Source: Streptomyces malaysiense (GTDB taxonomy: Bacteria; Actinomycetota; Actinomycetes; Streptomycetales; Streptomycetaceae). From it: a DNA stretch of 64,000 nt. The first letter of the stretch is position 1; every line of letters starts with the position of its first letter. Of the stretch, positions 33,971 to 44,671 are shown piece by piece. The DNA lies in NCBI RefSeq assembly GCF_000980885.2, contig NZ_LBDA02000030.1:59176-123175 (forward strand), read 5' to 3'. A program made the position numbers and the translations under genes. Below the pieces are notes generated by a model, which saw only the letters and a list, made by a program, of their open reading frames with translations, was not told the origin of the DNA and did not search any database.

Positions 33971-35626
33971 TCAGAACCCCCTGGTCCGCTTCGCCGCCCG
34001 GCGCTTCCCGGGGGAGCCGACCCGCAGGAAGAGCCGGAAGATCTCCGAGCCCAGGTTGACCCCGATCGCGATCGCCATGGCCAGCGACGCCGCGTTGGCC
34101 AGTGACACCAGCCCCTTGTCCACGTGGTTCTGGGCCATGTTCAGCAGCCCGAAGTACGTGGCGGAACCGGGCAGCAGCGGTCCGATCGCCGCCGTGGTGT
34201 ACGGCAGCGCGGAGGCGAACCGGTAGCGGGACAGCAACTGCCCGAACAGTCCGACCAGGCCGGCGGCGACGGCCGTGGAGGCCACCGGCGAGATGTCCGC
34301 GACATAGTGCATCGCGCCGTACACGCTCCAGGCGACGCCTCCGTTGAGGGTCACCCAGAGCACGGTGGAGCGCTCCTGCTGGAGCAGCACCGCGAAGGTC
34401 AGCGACAGCAGCATGGAGGCCGCGATCTGGACCAGGGGCCGCCCGGAGATGTGCAGCGCCGCCTCCGGGTTGAGCTCCCCGCCCACCTTCACGCCGAAGT
34501 ACAGGACGAGCAGCACGCCGGCCACGATGCCCACGAAGAAGTACAGGACCTCCAGGAGGCGGGCCGAGGCGGTGATGTAGAAGCCCGTGAGGCCGTCCTG
34601 GACGCCCGCCACCAGCGCCCGTCCGGGCAGCAGCGCGAACAGCCCACCGGTGATCACCGCGGACGCCTTCACGTCCGCGGGGGACAGCGCGAACGCCACG
34701 CCGATCGCCGCGGGCGGCATCGCGGCCACCGTGAACTGGTAGAACTCCGGCAGCCCGCGCCCCGCGCACAGCCAGGCGAGCCGGTCGCCGAGCATCGCGC
34801 CGACCGCCGCCGCGAAGAACACGATCAGGCCACCGCCCACCAGCGTCGAGGCGGCGCCCGCCAGCAGCCCGCTGGCCAGGGTCAGCGCCCAGCCCGGGTA
34901 GGGGTGCCGGTTGCGGCGTATCTCCGCGAGGCGCCGGTAGGCCTCCTCCAGTGAGACATGGGTCTCGGGGTCGGTCAGGTCGTCCACCAGCCGGAAGACG
35001 GCCGCCAGCCGGGTGTAGTCGGTGCCCCGGCGCCGTACCGTCCGCGAGGCCGTCACCGGGTCCTCGACCAGCGACGGCTGGTGCGAGATCGACAGCAGGG
35101 TGAAGGTGACGTTGGGCTCGCAGCGGTCCAGGCCGTAGGACCGGCACACCGCGAACATCGCGGCCTCCACGTCCTCCGCGCCCTCGCCGCCCGCGAGCAG
35201 CAGCTCACCGATACGCAGGGTCAGGTCCAGCACGCGCGGGACGGCCGGGCCGCTCTCCTCCTCGTGCTGCACCGGTTCGGGCGCGGGCCGGTCCGCCACC
35301 GACATGCGCAGCATGGTGCGCATCCGGTCCTGCCAGGGCGCGTCCTTGACCAGGCTGACCAGCGGCACGCCGGTGGCCGGTGTGAACGCGGCCAACCCGC
35401 CCTGGGGCCCGTACGTGCTCGGCGTGCTGAACGCGGACCCCTCCGGCTCCCCGGCCGGCGGCTGCGGCGTGAGCAGCCCCCGCGGCACCTGGAACTCGGA
35501 GGTCGTCTCCGGCTCGCCTCCCGTCCTCGGGACGTCCAGTCCCTTGGGGACGGCGAACTCCGAAGTGATCTCCGGGTCGTACCGCGCCTCGTCCGACCGG
35601 GGCTTGCGGTCGTCCGCCTCCGTCAC
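33971..35626 (-). CDS. threonine/serine exporter (ThrE) family protein
   Basis: A 551-residue membrane protein. After about 110 disordered residues comes the ThrE N-domain (LRIGELLLAGGEGAEDVEAAM, the periplasmic hydrolase-like region of Corynebacterium ThrE), then about ten membrane helices including GGGLIVFFAAAVGAMLGDRLAW and a second five-helix ThrE-like domain. It probably exports threonine, serine or related metabolites. The N-terminus contains two repeated SEFxVPxGL motifs. GTG at 35626 is chosen for its AGGGGA site; GTG at 35650 is possible. Confidence 0.88.
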   Translation of the reverse strand: MTEADDRKPRSDEARYDPEITSEFAVPKGLDVPRTGGEPETTSEFQVPRGLLTPQPPAGEPEGSAFSTPSTYGPQGGLAAFTPATGVPLVSLVKDAPWQDRMRTMLRMSVADRPAPEPVQHEEESGPAVPRVLDLTLRIGELLLAGGEGAEDVEAAMFAVCRSYGLDRCEPNVTFTLLSISHQPSLVEDPVTASRTVRRRGTDYTRLAAVFRLVDDLTDPETHVSLEEAYRRLAEIRRNRHPYPGWALTLASGLLAGAASTLVGGGLIVFFAAAVGAMLGDRLAWLCAGRGLPEFYQFTVAAMPPAAIGVAFALSPADVKASAVITGGLFALLPGRALVAGVQDGLTGFYITASARLLEVLYFFVGIVAGVLLVLYFGVKVGGELNPEAALHISGRPLVQIAASMLLSLTFAVLLQQERSTVLWVTLNGGVAWSVYGAMHYVADISPVASTAVAAGLVGLFGQLLSRYRFASALPYTTAAIGPLLPGSATYFGLLNMAQNHVDKGLVSLANAASLAMAIAIGVNLGSEIFRLFLRVGSPGKRRAAKRTRGF

Positions 35627-35694
35627 CTCGCACCGTCCCCTGAACGACACCTTCCGCTGGCCTCAGTATGCGCATGCACCGTCGGCGGACATGC

Positions 35695-35728
35695 AAACGG
35701 GCCGCACACAAACGCGTGCGGCCCGTTT
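35695..35728 (-). terminator. terminator after ppa
   Basis: AAACGGGCCGCAC (35695-35707) and GTGCGGCCCGTTT (35716-35728) are perfect 13-bp arms with an eight-base loop, just past the ppa stop on the minus strand. Confidence 0.8.
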
Positions 35729-35741
35729 CGCGAACCGGGGG

Positions 35742-36233
35742 TCAGTGACCGCCCTGCTCCTTGAAGCGCTTGTAGGACCGCTCGATCTCCTGCTCGGCCT
35801 CCGTGCGGCCCACCCAGTTGGCGCCCTCGACGGACTTGCCGGGCTCCAGGTCCTTGTAGACCTCGAAGAAGTGCTGGATCTCCAGGCGGTCGAACTCCGA
35901 CACGTGGTGGATGTCGCGCAGGTGCTCCACCCGGGGGTCGGTGGCCGGCACGCACAGCAGCTTGTCGTCGCCGCCCGCCTCGTCCGTCATCCGGAACATG
36001 CCGATCGCGCGGCACTTGATCAGGCAACCCGGGAAGGTCGGCTCGTCGAGGATGACCAGCGCGTCCAGCGGGTCGCCGTCCTCGCCGAGGGTGTTCTCGA
36101 CGAATCCGTAGTCGGTCGGGTAGGCGGTCGAGGTGAAGAGGCGACGGTCCAGGCGGATCCGACCGGTCTCGTGGTCCACCTCGTACTTGTTCCGCGAACC
36201 CTTCGGGATCTCGATCGTGACGTCGAACTCCAC
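35742..36233 (-). CDS. ppa: inorganic pyrophosphatase
   Basis: A 163-residue family I pyrophosphatase hydrolysing PPi to phosphate in the cytosol. Seen are [35 protein letters not shown] with the metal-binding aspartates, and the conserved VYKDLEPGK. Length is normal. The GTG at 36233 ([12 protein letters not shown]) follows GGAG and agrees with homologues. It is divergent from the DacB-like carboxypeptidase gene and ends in a strong hairpin. Confidence 0.95.
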   Translation of the reverse strand: MEFDVTIEIPKGSRNKYEVDHETGRIRLDRRLFTSTAYPTDYGFVENTLGEDGDPLDALVILDEPTFPGCLIKCRAIGMFRMTDEAGGDDKLLCVPATDPRVEHLRDIHHVSEFDRLEIQHFFEVYKDLEPGKSVEGANWVGRTEAEQEIERSYKRFKEQGGH

Positions 36234-36318
36234 CGGTGGCTCCTTCATGATCAGCACATAGTTCTGGTGGTTAAGTGTCCCTCACGCAGGTGTGTGATCG
36301 CGAAAGGGGCTGGTGGTC

Positions 36319-37917
36319 GTGCCAGAGCTCGGACCTTGGCGGGCCGCGGGACCGCGGATGAGGAGGATCGCGAGCGCCGTGCGACCGCGTTTCGCGCGTG
36401 CCGTGCGAACGGCGAAGCCGCAGGCCACGCGCTTGATTTCCACGGTACGACCGCTGCTCGCCGACCTCCCCCGTCCGCGTTCCCTCAGCACGTTGCAGTA
36501 CACCGCGGGCGCCGCCACCGCCGGCCTGGTGCTCGCCGCCGGTGTGGTGACGCTGGCCGGGCCGTGGGACGCCACCGGTCAGCGTACGGCCGAGCGGGAC
36601 CGGGCGACCGCCCTGGAGCACGCACGTGGCGCAGATCACGGACCGGGCCGCGGGCCGGCGGCCGGCCCGCGGCCCGCGCCGAGCGCGGGCGCCGTCCTGG
36701 CGGGCCTGGGCCCCGCGACCAGCCCCGTGGACACCCGGCAGGCCCCGGCGGCGGGCGGGACGGCCCTGGCGGACGTCCTGGGGCCGCTCCTGGGCTCCGC
36801 CGCGCTCGGGGAGGGCCATACGGCGGTGGTGGTCGACGCGGCAACCGGCAAGCGGCTGTACGGCGTCGACCCCGACAAGGGGCTCACTCCCGCCTCCACG
36901 ACCAAGCTCGCCACCGCCACCGCCGCACTGAACGCGCTCGGCCCGGACCACCGCTTCACCACCCGGGCCGCGCTCCTCGGCGGCACCCGCGAACTCGTCC
37001 TGGTCGGCGGCGGCGACCCCACGCTCACGGCGCGCGCGAAGTCCGGGGGATGGGCGAGCCTGCGGACCCTGGCGACGCGGACGGCGCGGACCCTGCGGGA
37101 GCGCGGCATCCACAAGATCGCGCTGTCGTACGACACGAGCCTCTTCACCGGTCCCGCCCTGCACCCCATAGGGGTCAACGACAATCTCGCGCCGGTCAGC
37201 TCCCTCGTCGCCGACGAGGGCCGTACCGACGACTCCACCAGCGGGCCGGTGCGCCGGGTCGCCGATCCGGCGAAGGACGCGGCGCGGAAGTTCGCGGGCT
37301 TCCTCAAGGCCGCCGGCGTGGACACGACCGGCCCCGCCCCGGCCAAGGGCACCGACCACGCGGAGACCGTCGCGAGCGTCTCCTCGCCGCCGCTGTCCGC
37401 CCTGGTCGAGCGCATGCTGACCTACAGCGACAACGACATCGCCGAGGCCCTCGCCCGGCAGACCGCCCTGGCCGCCGGGCAGCCCGCCGACTTCGGCGGG
37501 GGCGCGAAGGCGATCGCCGCGCAGCTGCGGAAACTGGGCCTGCCTCTCACCGGCACGTCCTTCCACGACGGCAGCGGCCTCGACCGCGCCGACCGGGTCA
37601 CGGCCGACCTCCTGACCGCGATCCTGGTCGAGGCCGGCACCCCCGCCCACCCCGGCCTGCGTCCGCTGCTCACCGGCCTGCCCATCGCCCACTTCACCGG
37701 CACGCTGACCAGCCGCTACGCCGACGGCGCGGCCGGTCTCGTGCATGCCAAGACGGGCACCCTGACCGGCGTCAACACCCTGGCCGGCACGGTCGTCGAC
37801 CAGGACGGCAGGCTGCTGGCCTTCGCCTTCCTGGCCTCCGGCACGACCGACCCGATGGCCGCCCAGGCGGCTCTGGACCGGACGGCGACGGCACTGGCGG
37901 CGTGCGGCTGCGGCTGA
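36319..37917 (+). CDS. dacB: D-alanyl-D-alanine carboxypeptidase/endopeptidase (PBP4, S13)
   Basis: A 532-residue penicillin-binding protein. A cytoplasmic basic N-terminus of about 55 residues precedes one membrane helix (TAGAATAGLVLAAGVVTLAG) and a Pro/Ala-rich linker. The serine peptidase motifs are SxxK in ASTTKLATA, SxN in YSDNDIAEA and KTG in AKTGTLTGV, all intact. It trims the terminal D-Ala of peptidoglycan stem peptides outside the membrane. GTG at 36319 suits the AAGGGG site; GTG 36313 is an alternative. Ends in a strong terminator. Confidence 0.92.
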   Translation: MPELGPWRAAGPRMRRIASAVRPRFARAVRTAKPQATRLISTVRPLLADLPRPRSLSTLQYTAGAATAGLVLAAGVVTLAGPWDATGQRTAERDRATALEHARGADHGPGRGPAAGPRPAPSAGAVLAGLGPATSPVDTRQAPAAGGTALADVLGPLLGSAALGEGHTAVVVDAATGKRLYGVDPDKGLTPASTTKLATATAALNALGPDHRFTTRAALLGGTRELVLVGGGDPTLTARAKSGGWASLRTLATRTARTLRERGIHKIALSYDTSLFTGPALHPIGVNDNLAPVSSLVADEGRTDDSTSGPVRRVADPAKDAARKFAGFLKAAGVDTTGPAPAKGTDHAETVASVSSPPLSALVERMLTYSDNDIAEALARQTALAAGQPADFGGGAKAIAAQLRKLGLPLTGTSFHDGSGLDRADRVTADLLTAILVEAGTPAHPGLRPLLTGLPIAHFTGTLTSRYADGAAGLVHAKTGTLTGVNTLAGTVVDQDGRLLAFAFLASGTTDPMAAQAALDRTATALAACGCG

Positions 37918-37920
37918 CGT

Positions 37921-37951
37921 GCGGGCCCCGCCGCACCGCGGCGGGGCCCGC
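37921..37951 (+). terminator. terminator after dacB
   Basis: Perfect 14-bp arms GCGGGCCCCGCCGC and GCGGCGGGGCCCGC around the loop ACC, four bases past the stop codon. Confidence 0.85.
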
Positions 37952-38024
37952 TCCGATCCGGTGTCCCCCCGAACCCGGCGTCCACGGCCTGCCCCAAGTG
38001 GTAACGCTCACGTACCGTTGACGC

Positions 38025-39158
38025 ATGACAGGCTTCGGAGGCACCGCATCCCCCGGAATGGTCGACTGGAACCTCGCGGTGACGACCGCGACCCGGCTCG
38101 CACGGCCCGGCCCCGACGTCACCCGTGACGAGGCCCGGTCCGTCGTCGCGGAGCTGCGGCGGCACGCGAAGGCCTCGGAGGAGCACGTGCGGGGCTTCAC
38201 GCGGCTGGAGACCGAGCAGAGCCACGACACCCCCGTGCTCGTCGTCGACCGCCCCGGCTGGGTCCGGGCCAACGTCGCCGGCTTCAGGGAGATCCTCAAA
38301 CCGCTCCTGGACAAGATGCAGGAACGCCGCGGCGGCACTCCGGGCGGCGCCGTCCTCGGCGCCGTCGGCGGCAAGGTCACCGGCGTGGAACTGGGCATGC
38401 TGCTCTCGTTCCTCTCCTCCCGGGTCCTCGGCCAGTACGAGACGTTCGCCCCCGCCGGCCGCGATCTGCCCGCCGGCGCGAACGGCGGCGGCCGCCTGCT
38501 GCTCGTCGCGCCCAACATCGTCCATGTGGAGCGCGAACTCGACGTCGAGCCGCACGACTTCCGCCTGTGGGTGTGCCTGCACGAGGAGACCCACCGCACG
38601 CAGTTCACGGCCGTGCCCTGGCTGCGTGACCACCTGGAGGGCGAGATCCAGTCTTTCCTGGCGGAGACGGACGTGGACCCCATGACCTTCCTGGAGCGGG
38701 TGCGGGAGGCGGCCCAGTCCCTCGCCGGGGGCCGTCCGGAGGCCGAGGAGGACGACGGCGGCCGCTCCTTCGTGGAACTGGTGCAGACCCCCGCCCAGCG
38801 TGAGATCCTCGGCCGTCTCACCGCCGTGATGTCCCTGCTGGAGGGCCATGCCGACTACGTGATGGACGGGGTCGGCCCGAGCGTCGTGCCGTCCGTGGCC
38901 GAGATCCGGGAGAAGTTCCAGCAGCGGCGCGCCAAGGGCGCCTCCCGGCTCGACCAGGCCCTGCGCAAACTGCTGGGCCTGGACGCCAAACTGAAGCAGT
39001 ACCGGGACGGCGAACGCTTCGTACGAGCCGTCACGGACCAGGTCGGTGTCGACGGCTTCAACCGTGTGTGGACCTCGCCCAACACCCTGCCCACCAAGGC
39101 GGAGATCGCCAAACCGGCGGACTGGGTCGCGCGGGTGCACCGCAAGGCCGACTCGTGA
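38025..39158 (+). CDS. zinc-dependent metalloprotease-like protein (DUF2342/TIGR03624)
   Basis: A 377-residue actinobacterial protein of the family once called F420 biosynthesis-associated. It has VHVERELDVEPHDFRLWVC, then a zincin HEETH motif near residue 186, and a downstream conserved GHADYVMD with another His/Asp. There is no signal peptide. The family is restricted to Actinobacteria and regularly sits next to tilS and hpt, as here, but its substrate is unknown. It has its own start region 107 bases after dacB. Confidence 0.87.
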   Translation: MTGFGGTASPGMVDWNLAVTTATRLARPGPDVTRDEARSVVAELRRHAKASEEHVRGFTRLETEQSHDTPVLVVDRPGWVRANVAGFREILKPLLDKMQERRGGTPGGAVLGAVGGKVTGVELGMLLSFLSSRVLGQYETFAPAGRDLPAGANGGGRLLLVAPNIVHVERELDVEPHDFRLWVCLHEETHRTQFTAVPWLRDHLEGEIQSFLAETDVDPMTFLERVREAAQSLAGGRPEAEEDDGGRSFVELVQTPAQREILGRLTAVMSLLEGHADYVMDGVGPSVVPSVAEIREKFQQRRAKGASRLDQALRKLLGLDAKLKQYRDGERFVRAVTDQVGVDGFNRVWTSPNTLPTKAEIAKPADWVARVHRKADS

Positions 39159-39349
39159 AACGCACGCCGGGGTCGTGAATCGAATCCGGCCGACGGCAGT
39201 CGAACGCCCCTCCAATCACCCGTCCGAGGGACCGTGAGTCATGCGTAGGCGTGCAATGCTCGGGGAACGGCCCGCTTCTGTCACCATCTACACACTCTGA
39301 GTGACCGAACCGGGCTCACCCCCCGAATACTTCATGAAGGGAACCGGAC

Positions 39350-40417
39350 ATGGGTCCCCATCCTGCGGTCGCGGCGATACGCCTGGCGGTCCGCCGCGTC
39401 CTCCACGACATCCTGAACACCGTCCCGACCTCCGGCGAGCGTCCGGACCGGCCGGCCGAGCGGCTCCCCTCCCCGCTCGGATCCACCCTCGTGTCCCCGC
39501 CCGAGAGCCCCCTCGTGCTCGTCGCGTGCTCCGGCGGCGCCGACTCCATGGCCCTCGCCTCCGCCCTCGCCTTCGAGGCCCCCCGGCTCGGCCTGCGGGC
39601 CGGCGGCATCACCGTCGACCACGGCCTCCAGCCCGGCTCGGACCTGCGCGCCGACGAGGTCGCCCTGCGCATGCGCGGCCTCGGCCTCGACCCCGTCGAG
39701 TCCGTCTCCGTCGACGTCGGCCGCGACGGCGGCCCCGAGGCCGCCGCCCGTGACGCCCGCTACGCCGCCCTGGACGCCGCGCTCGACCGCCACGGCGCCG
39801 CCGCGGTCCTGCTCGGCCACACCCGCGACGACCAGGCCGAGACCGTGCTGCTGGGCCTCGCCCGCGGCTCCGGCATCCGCTCCCTGTCCGGAATGGCCGC
39901 GGTCTCGGGGGCCGGCGGCCGTTACCGGCGTCCCTTCCTCCATCTCGACCGGCAGACCGCCCGCAAGGCCTGCATGGTCCAGTCCCTGCCCGTCTGGGAC
40001 GACCCGCACAACACCGATCCCGCATACACCCGCTCCCGGCTGCGCCACGAGGGCCTGCCCGCCCTAGAGAAGGCCCTCGGCAAGGGCGTCGTCGAGGCGC
40101 TCGCCCGCACCGCCCAGCTCTCGCGCGACGACGCCGACGCCCTCGACTCCTGGGCCAGCCAGGCCGAGGCCTCCGTACGGGACGCCGCGGGACTGCTGGA
40201 GTGCGCCAAGCTCTACGCCCTGCCGCCCGCCGTGCGCCGCCGGATCCTGCGCCGCGCCGCCATCGAGGCGGGCGCTCCGGCCGGTTCCCTGTTCGCCCGT
40301 CACATCGAGGAAATCGACCGTCTGATCACCGGCTGGCGTGGCCAGGGAGCCATCAATCTCCCGGGCAGGGTCGTCGCCCAGCGGCAGGGTGGCAGACTGG
40401 TGATTCGGCAAGGCTGA
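39350..40417 (+). CDS. tilS: tRNA(Ile)-lysidine synthetase
   Basis: A 355-residue N-type PP-loop ATPase that attaches lysine to C34 of tRNA-Ile(CAU), changing its decoding from AUG to AUA. The PP-loop is CSGGADSMA, followed by [14 protein letters not shown] and [12 protein letters not shown]; the C-terminal part covers the tRNA-binding helical region. A short, 50-residue N-terminal extension precedes the PP-loop. It begins a tilS-hpt-ftsH-folE gene group widely conserved in bacteria. Confidence 0.93.
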   Translation: MGPHPAVAAIRLAVRRVLHDILNTVPTSGERPDRPAERLPSPLGSTLVSPPESPLVLVACSGGADSMALASALAFEAPRLGLRAGGITVDHGLQPGSDLRADEVALRMRGLGLDPVESVSVDVGRDGGPEAAARDARYAALDAALDRHGAAAVLLGHTRDDQAETVLLGLARGSGIRSLSGMAAVSGAGGRYRRPFLHLDRQTARKACMVQSLPVWDDPHNTDPAYTRSRLRHEGLPALEKALGKGVVEALARTAQLSRDDADALDSWASQAEASVRDAAGLLECAKLYALPPAVRRRILRRAAIEAGAPAGSLFARHIEEIDRLITGWRGQGAINLPGRVVAQRQGGRLVIRQG

Positions 40418-40507
40418 ATCCCGACCGTCCGGAGCGACCCTCCGGCGGCCGGCACGGGGCGGCCGGAGGCCGTGATTGCGGCCGTAAGTGCGGGACGACC
40501 GAAAGTG

Positions 40508-41068
40508 ATGCGGGTGGACGCGAAAGACATGGGTGCCGACCTCGAGAAGGTGCTCATCACCAAGGAAGAGATCGACGCCAAGCTGGCCGAGCTGGCCGCG
40601 AAGATCGACGCGGAGTACGCGGGCAAGGACCTGCTGATCGTCGGCGTCCTCAAGGGCGCGGTGATGGTCATGGCGGACCTCGCGCGGGCGCTGTCCACCC
40701 CGGTCACCATGGACTGGATGGCCGTGTCCTCCTACGGCGCGGGCACCCAGTCTTCCGGTGTCGTGCGCATCCTCAAGGACCTCGACACCGACATCAAGGG
40801 CCGTGACGTCCTGATCGTCGAGGACATCATCGACTCCGGGCTGACCCTGTCCTGGCTGATCAACAACCTCGGTTCGCGCGAGCCCGCCTCCCTCAAGGTG
40901 TGCACGCTGCTGCGCAAGCCGGACGCCGCCAAGGTCGCCATCGACGTGGAGTGGGTCGGCTTCGACATTCCGAACGAGTTCGTCGTCGGCTACGGCCTGG
41001 ACTACGCCGAGAAGTACCGCAACCTGCCGTTCGTCGGTACGCTCGCGCCGCACGTCTACGGCGGCTGA
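40508..41068 (+). CDS. hpt: hypoxanthine phosphoribosyltransferase
   Basis: A 186-residue purine salvage enzyme forming IMP/GMP from hypoxanthine/guanine and PRPP. The PRPP motif is [13 protein letters not shown]; the flexible loop has MAVSSYGAG and the base-binding site [22 protein letters not shown] at 40508 ([13 protein letters not shown]) agrees with the conserved streptomycete N-terminus. Located 90 bases after tilS and upstream of ftsH. Confidence 0.95.
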   Translation: MRVDAKDMGADLEKVLITKEEIDAKLAELAAKIDAEYAGKDLLIVGVLKGAVMVMADLARALSTPVTMDWMAVSSYGAGTQSSGVVRILKDLDTDIKGRDVLIVEDIIDSGLTLSWLINNLGSREPASLKVCTLLRKPDAAKVAIDVEWVGFDIPNEFVVGYGLDYAEKYRNLPFVGTLAPHVYGG

Positions 41069-41287
41069 GGCCGGACCGGGCGCCTGGGCTGAGCCACTCG
41101 GCCCAAGCCCGGCGAGGTGATCGGGAACCCCGGCGGGTCCCGTGCCGTTGAAGCATGCAGAGACGGGTTCCCCGGCTCTCGAAACGGCTTCTCGCGGCTT
41201 CGGGCGCCAAGGCTGGGGTACCGTCGGAAGAACTGTCTTATCAAACTCACTGTGGCAGGAGGGACGGGGCGGCACCGCTCCGTATGG

Positions 41288-43327
41288 ATGGACGTGAAGC
41301 GATACTTCCGTGGGCCGGTCATGTGGATCGTGCTGGCCGTCCTTGCCGTGGTCGTGTTGATGCAGGTCGTCGGCTCGTCCGGCGGCTACAAGTCGGTGGA
41401 CACCGGCCAGGTCGTCGCGGCGATCAATGCCAACAAGGTCCAGTCGGCCAAGCTGACCACCGGCGACGAGCAGACCATCAAGGTCACGCTCAAGGACGGT
41501 CAGAAGGTCGAGGGCAGCTCCAAGCTCCAGGCGAGCTATATCGGTGACCAGGGCGCTCAGCTCGCCGACAATCTCCAGACCAGGTACCAGAACAAGCAGA
41601 TCCCGGACGGCTACACCGTCTCGCCGTCGAAGCAGAACCCGTTCGTCGGTGTCCTGCTCTCCCTGCTGCCGTTCGTTCTGATCGTCGTCGTCTTCCTGTT
41701 CCTGATGAACCAGATGCAGGGCGGCGGCTCCCGGGTCATGAACTTCGGGAAGTCCAAGGCCAAGCTCATCACCAAGGACACCCCGAAGACGACCTTCTCC
41801 GACGTCGCCGGCTGTGACGAGGCGGTCGAGGAGCTCCACGAGATCAAGGAGTTCCTCCAGGAGCCGGCCAAGTTCCAGGCCGTCGGCGCCAAGATCCCCA
41901 AGGGTGTGCTGCTCTACGGCCGCCCGGGTACCGGCAAGACCCTGCTGGCGCGTGCCGTCGCGGGCGAGGCCGGGGTGCCGTTCTACTCGATCTCCGGTTC
42001 CGACTTCGTCGAGATGTTCGTCGGTGTCGGCGCCTCCCGCGTCCGCGACCTGTTCGAGCAGGCCAAGGCGAACGCCCCGGCGATCGTCTTCGTGGACGAG
42101 ATCGACGCGGTCGGCCGCCACCGCGGCGCCGGCCTCGGCGGTGGTCACGACGAGCGCGAGCAGACCCTCAACCAGCTGCTGGTCGAGATGGACGGCTTCG
42201 ACGTCAAGGGCGGCGTGATCCTGATCGCGGCGACCAACCGGCCCGACATCCTGGACCCGGCGCTGCTGCGTCCCGGCCGGTTCGACCGCCAGATCGCCGT
42301 CGACCCGCCGGACCTCCAGGGCCGTCTGGAGATCCTCAAGGTCCACCAGAAGGGCAAGCCGGTCGCGTCCGACGTCGACCTGGCCGCCGTCGCCCGCCGC
42401 ACCCCCGGCATGACCGGCGCCGACCTGGCCAACGTGCTCAACGAGGCGGCGCTGCTCACCGCCCGCAGCGACCAGAAGCTGGTCGACAACAAGGCGCTGG
42501 ACGAGGCGATCGACCGCGTGGTCGCGGGCCCGCAGAAGCGGACCCGGATCATGTCGGACAAGGAGAAGAAGATCACCGCGTACCACGAGGGCGGTCACGC
42601 CCTGGTCGCGGCGGCCTCGCCGAACTCCGACCCGGTGCACAAGATCACGATCCTGTCCCGCGGCCGCGCCCTCGGCTACACCATGGTCCTGCCGGACGAG
42701 GACAAGTACTCGACCACGCGCAACGAGATGCTCGACCAGCTCGCCTACATGCTGGGCGGCCGGGCGGCCGAGGAACTGGTCTTCCACGACCCGACCACCG
42801 GTGCCGCCAACGACATCGAGAAGGCCACCAACCTGGCCCGCGCGATGGTCACGCAGTACGGCATGACCGAGCGGCTCGGCGCCATCAAGTTCGGCGGCGA
42901 CAACAGCGAGCCCTTCCTCGGCCGGGAGATGGCGCACCAGCGCGACTACTCGGAAGAGGTCGCCGCGCTGGTGGACGAAGAGGTCAAGAAGCTCATCGAG
43001 ACCGCGCACAACGAGGCCTGGGAGATCCTGGTCGAGAACCGCGACGTGCTCGACCACCTCGTCCTCCAGCTCCTGGAGAAGGAGACGCTGGGCAAGGAGG
43101 AGATCGCCGAGATCTTCGCCTCGATCGTCAAGCGTCCGGCGCGGCCCGCCTGGACCGGCTCCTCGCGTCGTACCCCGTCCACCCGCCCGCCGGTGCTCTC
43201 CCCCAAGGAGCTGGCACTGACCAACGGTGCGAACGGCACGACCGCCGCGATCAGCACGGTCAAGTCCACCGCCACCGAGTCCGCCCCCGTGGCGGACCAG
43301 ACCCCGGAGGAGCGCCCGGAGAGCTGA
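41288..43327 (+). CDS. ftsH: ATP-dependent zinc metalloprotease FtsH
   Basis: A 679-residue membrane AAA+ protease. Two N-terminal membrane helices (about 9-27 and 118-138) flank the extracytoplasmic domain. Then come Walker A GRPGTGKT, Walker [10 protein letters not shown], the [23 protein letters not shown], and the zinc site HEGGH. The second residue of Walker A is Arg where Pro is usual (GPPGTGKT); the catalytic Lys-Thr are intact. The C-terminus is a Ser/Thr/Pro-rich tail. It degrades unassembled membrane proteins and some regulators. ATG at 41288 is chosen from the conserved [10 protein letters not shown] start. Confidence 0.95.
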   Translation: MDVKRYFRGPVMWIVLAVLAVVVLMQVVGSSGGYKSVDTGQVVAAINANKVQSAKLTTGDEQTIKVTLKDGQKVEGSSKLQASYIGDQGAQLADNLQTRYQNKQIPDGYTVSPSKQNPFVGVLLSLLPFVLIVVVFLFLMNQMQGGGSRVMNFGKSKAKLITKDTPKTTFSDVAGCDEAVEELHEIKEFLQEPAKFQAVGAKIPKGVLLYGRPGTGKTLLARAVAGEAGVPFYSISGSDFVEMFVGVGASRVRDLFEQAKANAPAIVFVDEIDAVGRHRGAGLGGGHDEREQTLNQLLVEMDGFDVKGGVILIAATNRPDILDPALLRPGRFDRQIAVDPPDLQGRLEILKVHQKGKPVASDVDLAAVARRTPGMTGADLANVLNEAALLTARSDQKLVDNKALDEAIDRVVAGPQKRTRIMSDKEKKITAYHEGGHALVAAASPNSDPVHKITILSRGRALGYTMVLPDEDKYSTTRNEMLDQLAYMLGGRAAEELVFHDPTTGAANDIEKATNLARAMVTQYGMTERLGAIKFGGDNSEPFLGREMAHQRDYSEEVAALVDEEVKKLIETAHNEAWEILVENRDVLDHLVLQLLEKETLGKEEIAEIFASIVKRPARPAWTGSSRRTPSTRPPVLSPKELALTNGANGTTAAISTVKSTATESAPVADQTPEERPES

Positions 43328-43370
43328 CCGCACCTCGGTCGCTTCCCGGCCACTCGGGCCCGGAATGAAC

Positions 43371-43414
43371 GCCGCGCCCCCCAGGTTCTAGCCTGGGGGC
43401 GCGGCATTTTCCTT
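43371..43414 (+). terminator. intrinsic terminator after ftsH
   Basis: GCCGCGCCCCCCAGG (43371-43385), loop TTCTAG, and CCTGGGGGCGCGGC (43392-43405) with one bulged C, followed by ATTTTCCTT. The T-rich tail makes this one of the most classical terminators in the window. Confidence 0.85.
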
Positions 43415-43450
43415 ATGCCCGCACGTGGGACGACAGGAACGAGGCACCAG

Positions 43451-44056
43451 ATGACCGACCCGGTGACGCTGGACAGCGAGCGCCCCGTCGGCGAGTTCGA
43501 CGAGAAGCGCGCCGAGAACGCCGTACGCGAGCTGCTGATCGCCATCGGTGAGGACCCCGACCGCGAGGGGCTGCGCGAGACGCCGGCCCGGGTGGCGCGG
43601 GCGTACCAGGAGATCTTCGCCGGCCTGTGGCAGCGGCCCGGGGACGTGCTCACCACGACGTTCGACCTGGGCCATGACGAGATGGTCCTGGTCAAGGACA
43701 TCGAGGTGTACTCGACCTGTGAGCACCACCTGGTGCCGTTCCGGGGCGTCGCCCACGTCGGCTACATCCCGTCGGTCTCCGGGAAGATCACCGGCCTGTC
43801 CAAGCTGGCCCGCCTGGTGGACGTCTACGCCCGCCGGCCGCAGGTGCAGGAGCGGCTCACCACGCAGATCGCCGACTCCCTGATGGAGATCCTGGAGCCG
43901 CGCGGCGTCATCGTGGTGGTCGAGTGCGAGCACATGTGCATGTCGATGCGCGGCATCCGCAAGCCGGGCGCCAAGACCATAACGTCCGCGGTGCGCGGTC
44001 AGCTGCGGGACGCGGCCACCCGCAACGAGGCCATGAGCCTGATCATGGCGCGCTGA
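43451..44056 (+). CDS. folE: GTP cyclohydrolase I
   Basis: A 201-residue type IA enzyme that converts GTP to 7,8-dihydroneopterin triphosphate, the first step of folate synthesis. The zinc-binding region has [10 protein letters not shown] and [12 protein letters not shown], with the GLSKLARLV and TSAVRGQL signatures. Length is normal. The remaining folate genes (folP, folB, folK) are on the opposite strand just downstream. Confidence 0.96.
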   Translation: MTDPVTLDSERPVGEFDEKRAENAVRELLIAIGEDPDREGLRETPARVARAYQEIFAGLWQRPGDVLTTTFDLGHDEMVLVKDIEVYSTCEHHLVPFRGVAHVGYIPSVSGKITGLSKLARLVDVYARRPQVQERLTTQIADSLMEILEPRGVIVVVECEHMCMSMRGIRKPGAKTITSAVRGQLRDAATRNEAMSLIMAR

Positions 44057-44099
44057 GCCGGGGTCCGGACCGCGCGGCCGGGCTCCGGGGGACCGGCGG

Positions 44100-44591
44100 T
44101 CAGGCCGCCGGTTCCGCGCCCTGGTGGTGGTCCTGGTCGTCGTCCTCGGGGAGCTTGCAGACGCGCTCCAGGAAGAGGGCGGCCGCTATCACGGCGAGTC
44201 CGGCGAGGACGGAGAAACCGGCGTAGAAGGCCTGGTCGCGGCGCGCCGGGAGGTCGAGCAGTTCCAGCAGGAACACGCCCGTGCCGCCGTACATCCCGGC
44301 GACGAGGGCGGCGACCAGGGCGCTGGCCTGGGCGAAGACGACCGCGCGGGCCGCCATCAGCGGGTCGACGCCCTTCGCGCCGGGGCGCCGCTCACGCTGC
44401 GCCTTGAAGCGGGCCCGCAGCGACAGCGCCGTGGCCAGCAGGACCACGGCGATCAGGGCGAGCACGACGGGCGCGGCCAGGGGGACGCTGGGCAGGGTCC
44501 CGATCGAGTTCCAGAGGCGGGCGCCCGCCCAGGACAGGATGCCCGCCACGACGAACACGCCGACCAGCACCCTGATGCGCAGCTCTCTCAC
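44100..44591 (-). CDS. DUF3180 membrane protein
   Basis: A 163-residue protein with four predicted membrane helices (VLVGVFVVAGILSWAGARLW; PLAAPVVLALIAVVLLATAL; VVFAQASALVAALVAGMYGG; FYAGFSVLAGLAVIAAALFL). DUF3180 is an actinobacterial family found almost always downstream of folK, as here. Function unknown. GTG at 44591 begins VRELRIRVL. Gap to folK is 80 bases. Confidence 0.85.
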   Translation of the reverse strand: MRELRIRVLVGVFVVAGILSWAGARLWNSIGTLPSVPLAAPVVLALIAVVLLATALSLRARFKAQRERRPGAKGVDPLMAARAVVFAQASALVAALVAGMYGGTGVFLLELLDLPARRDQAFYAGFSVLAGLAVIAAALFLERVCKLPEDDDQDHHQGAEPAA

Positions 44592-44671
44592 GGTGTCCCT
44601 TCAGTTCCCCCGGACCGGGTCCCGGATGATGCCCGGACGCTCGGCCGCCGGGTCGTCGTCGACCTTAACGA

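Noticed and set aside
39159..39349. tRNA or small RNA before tilS
   Set aside because: No cloverleaf or T-loop signature could be drawn; only a promoter-like region is plausible.
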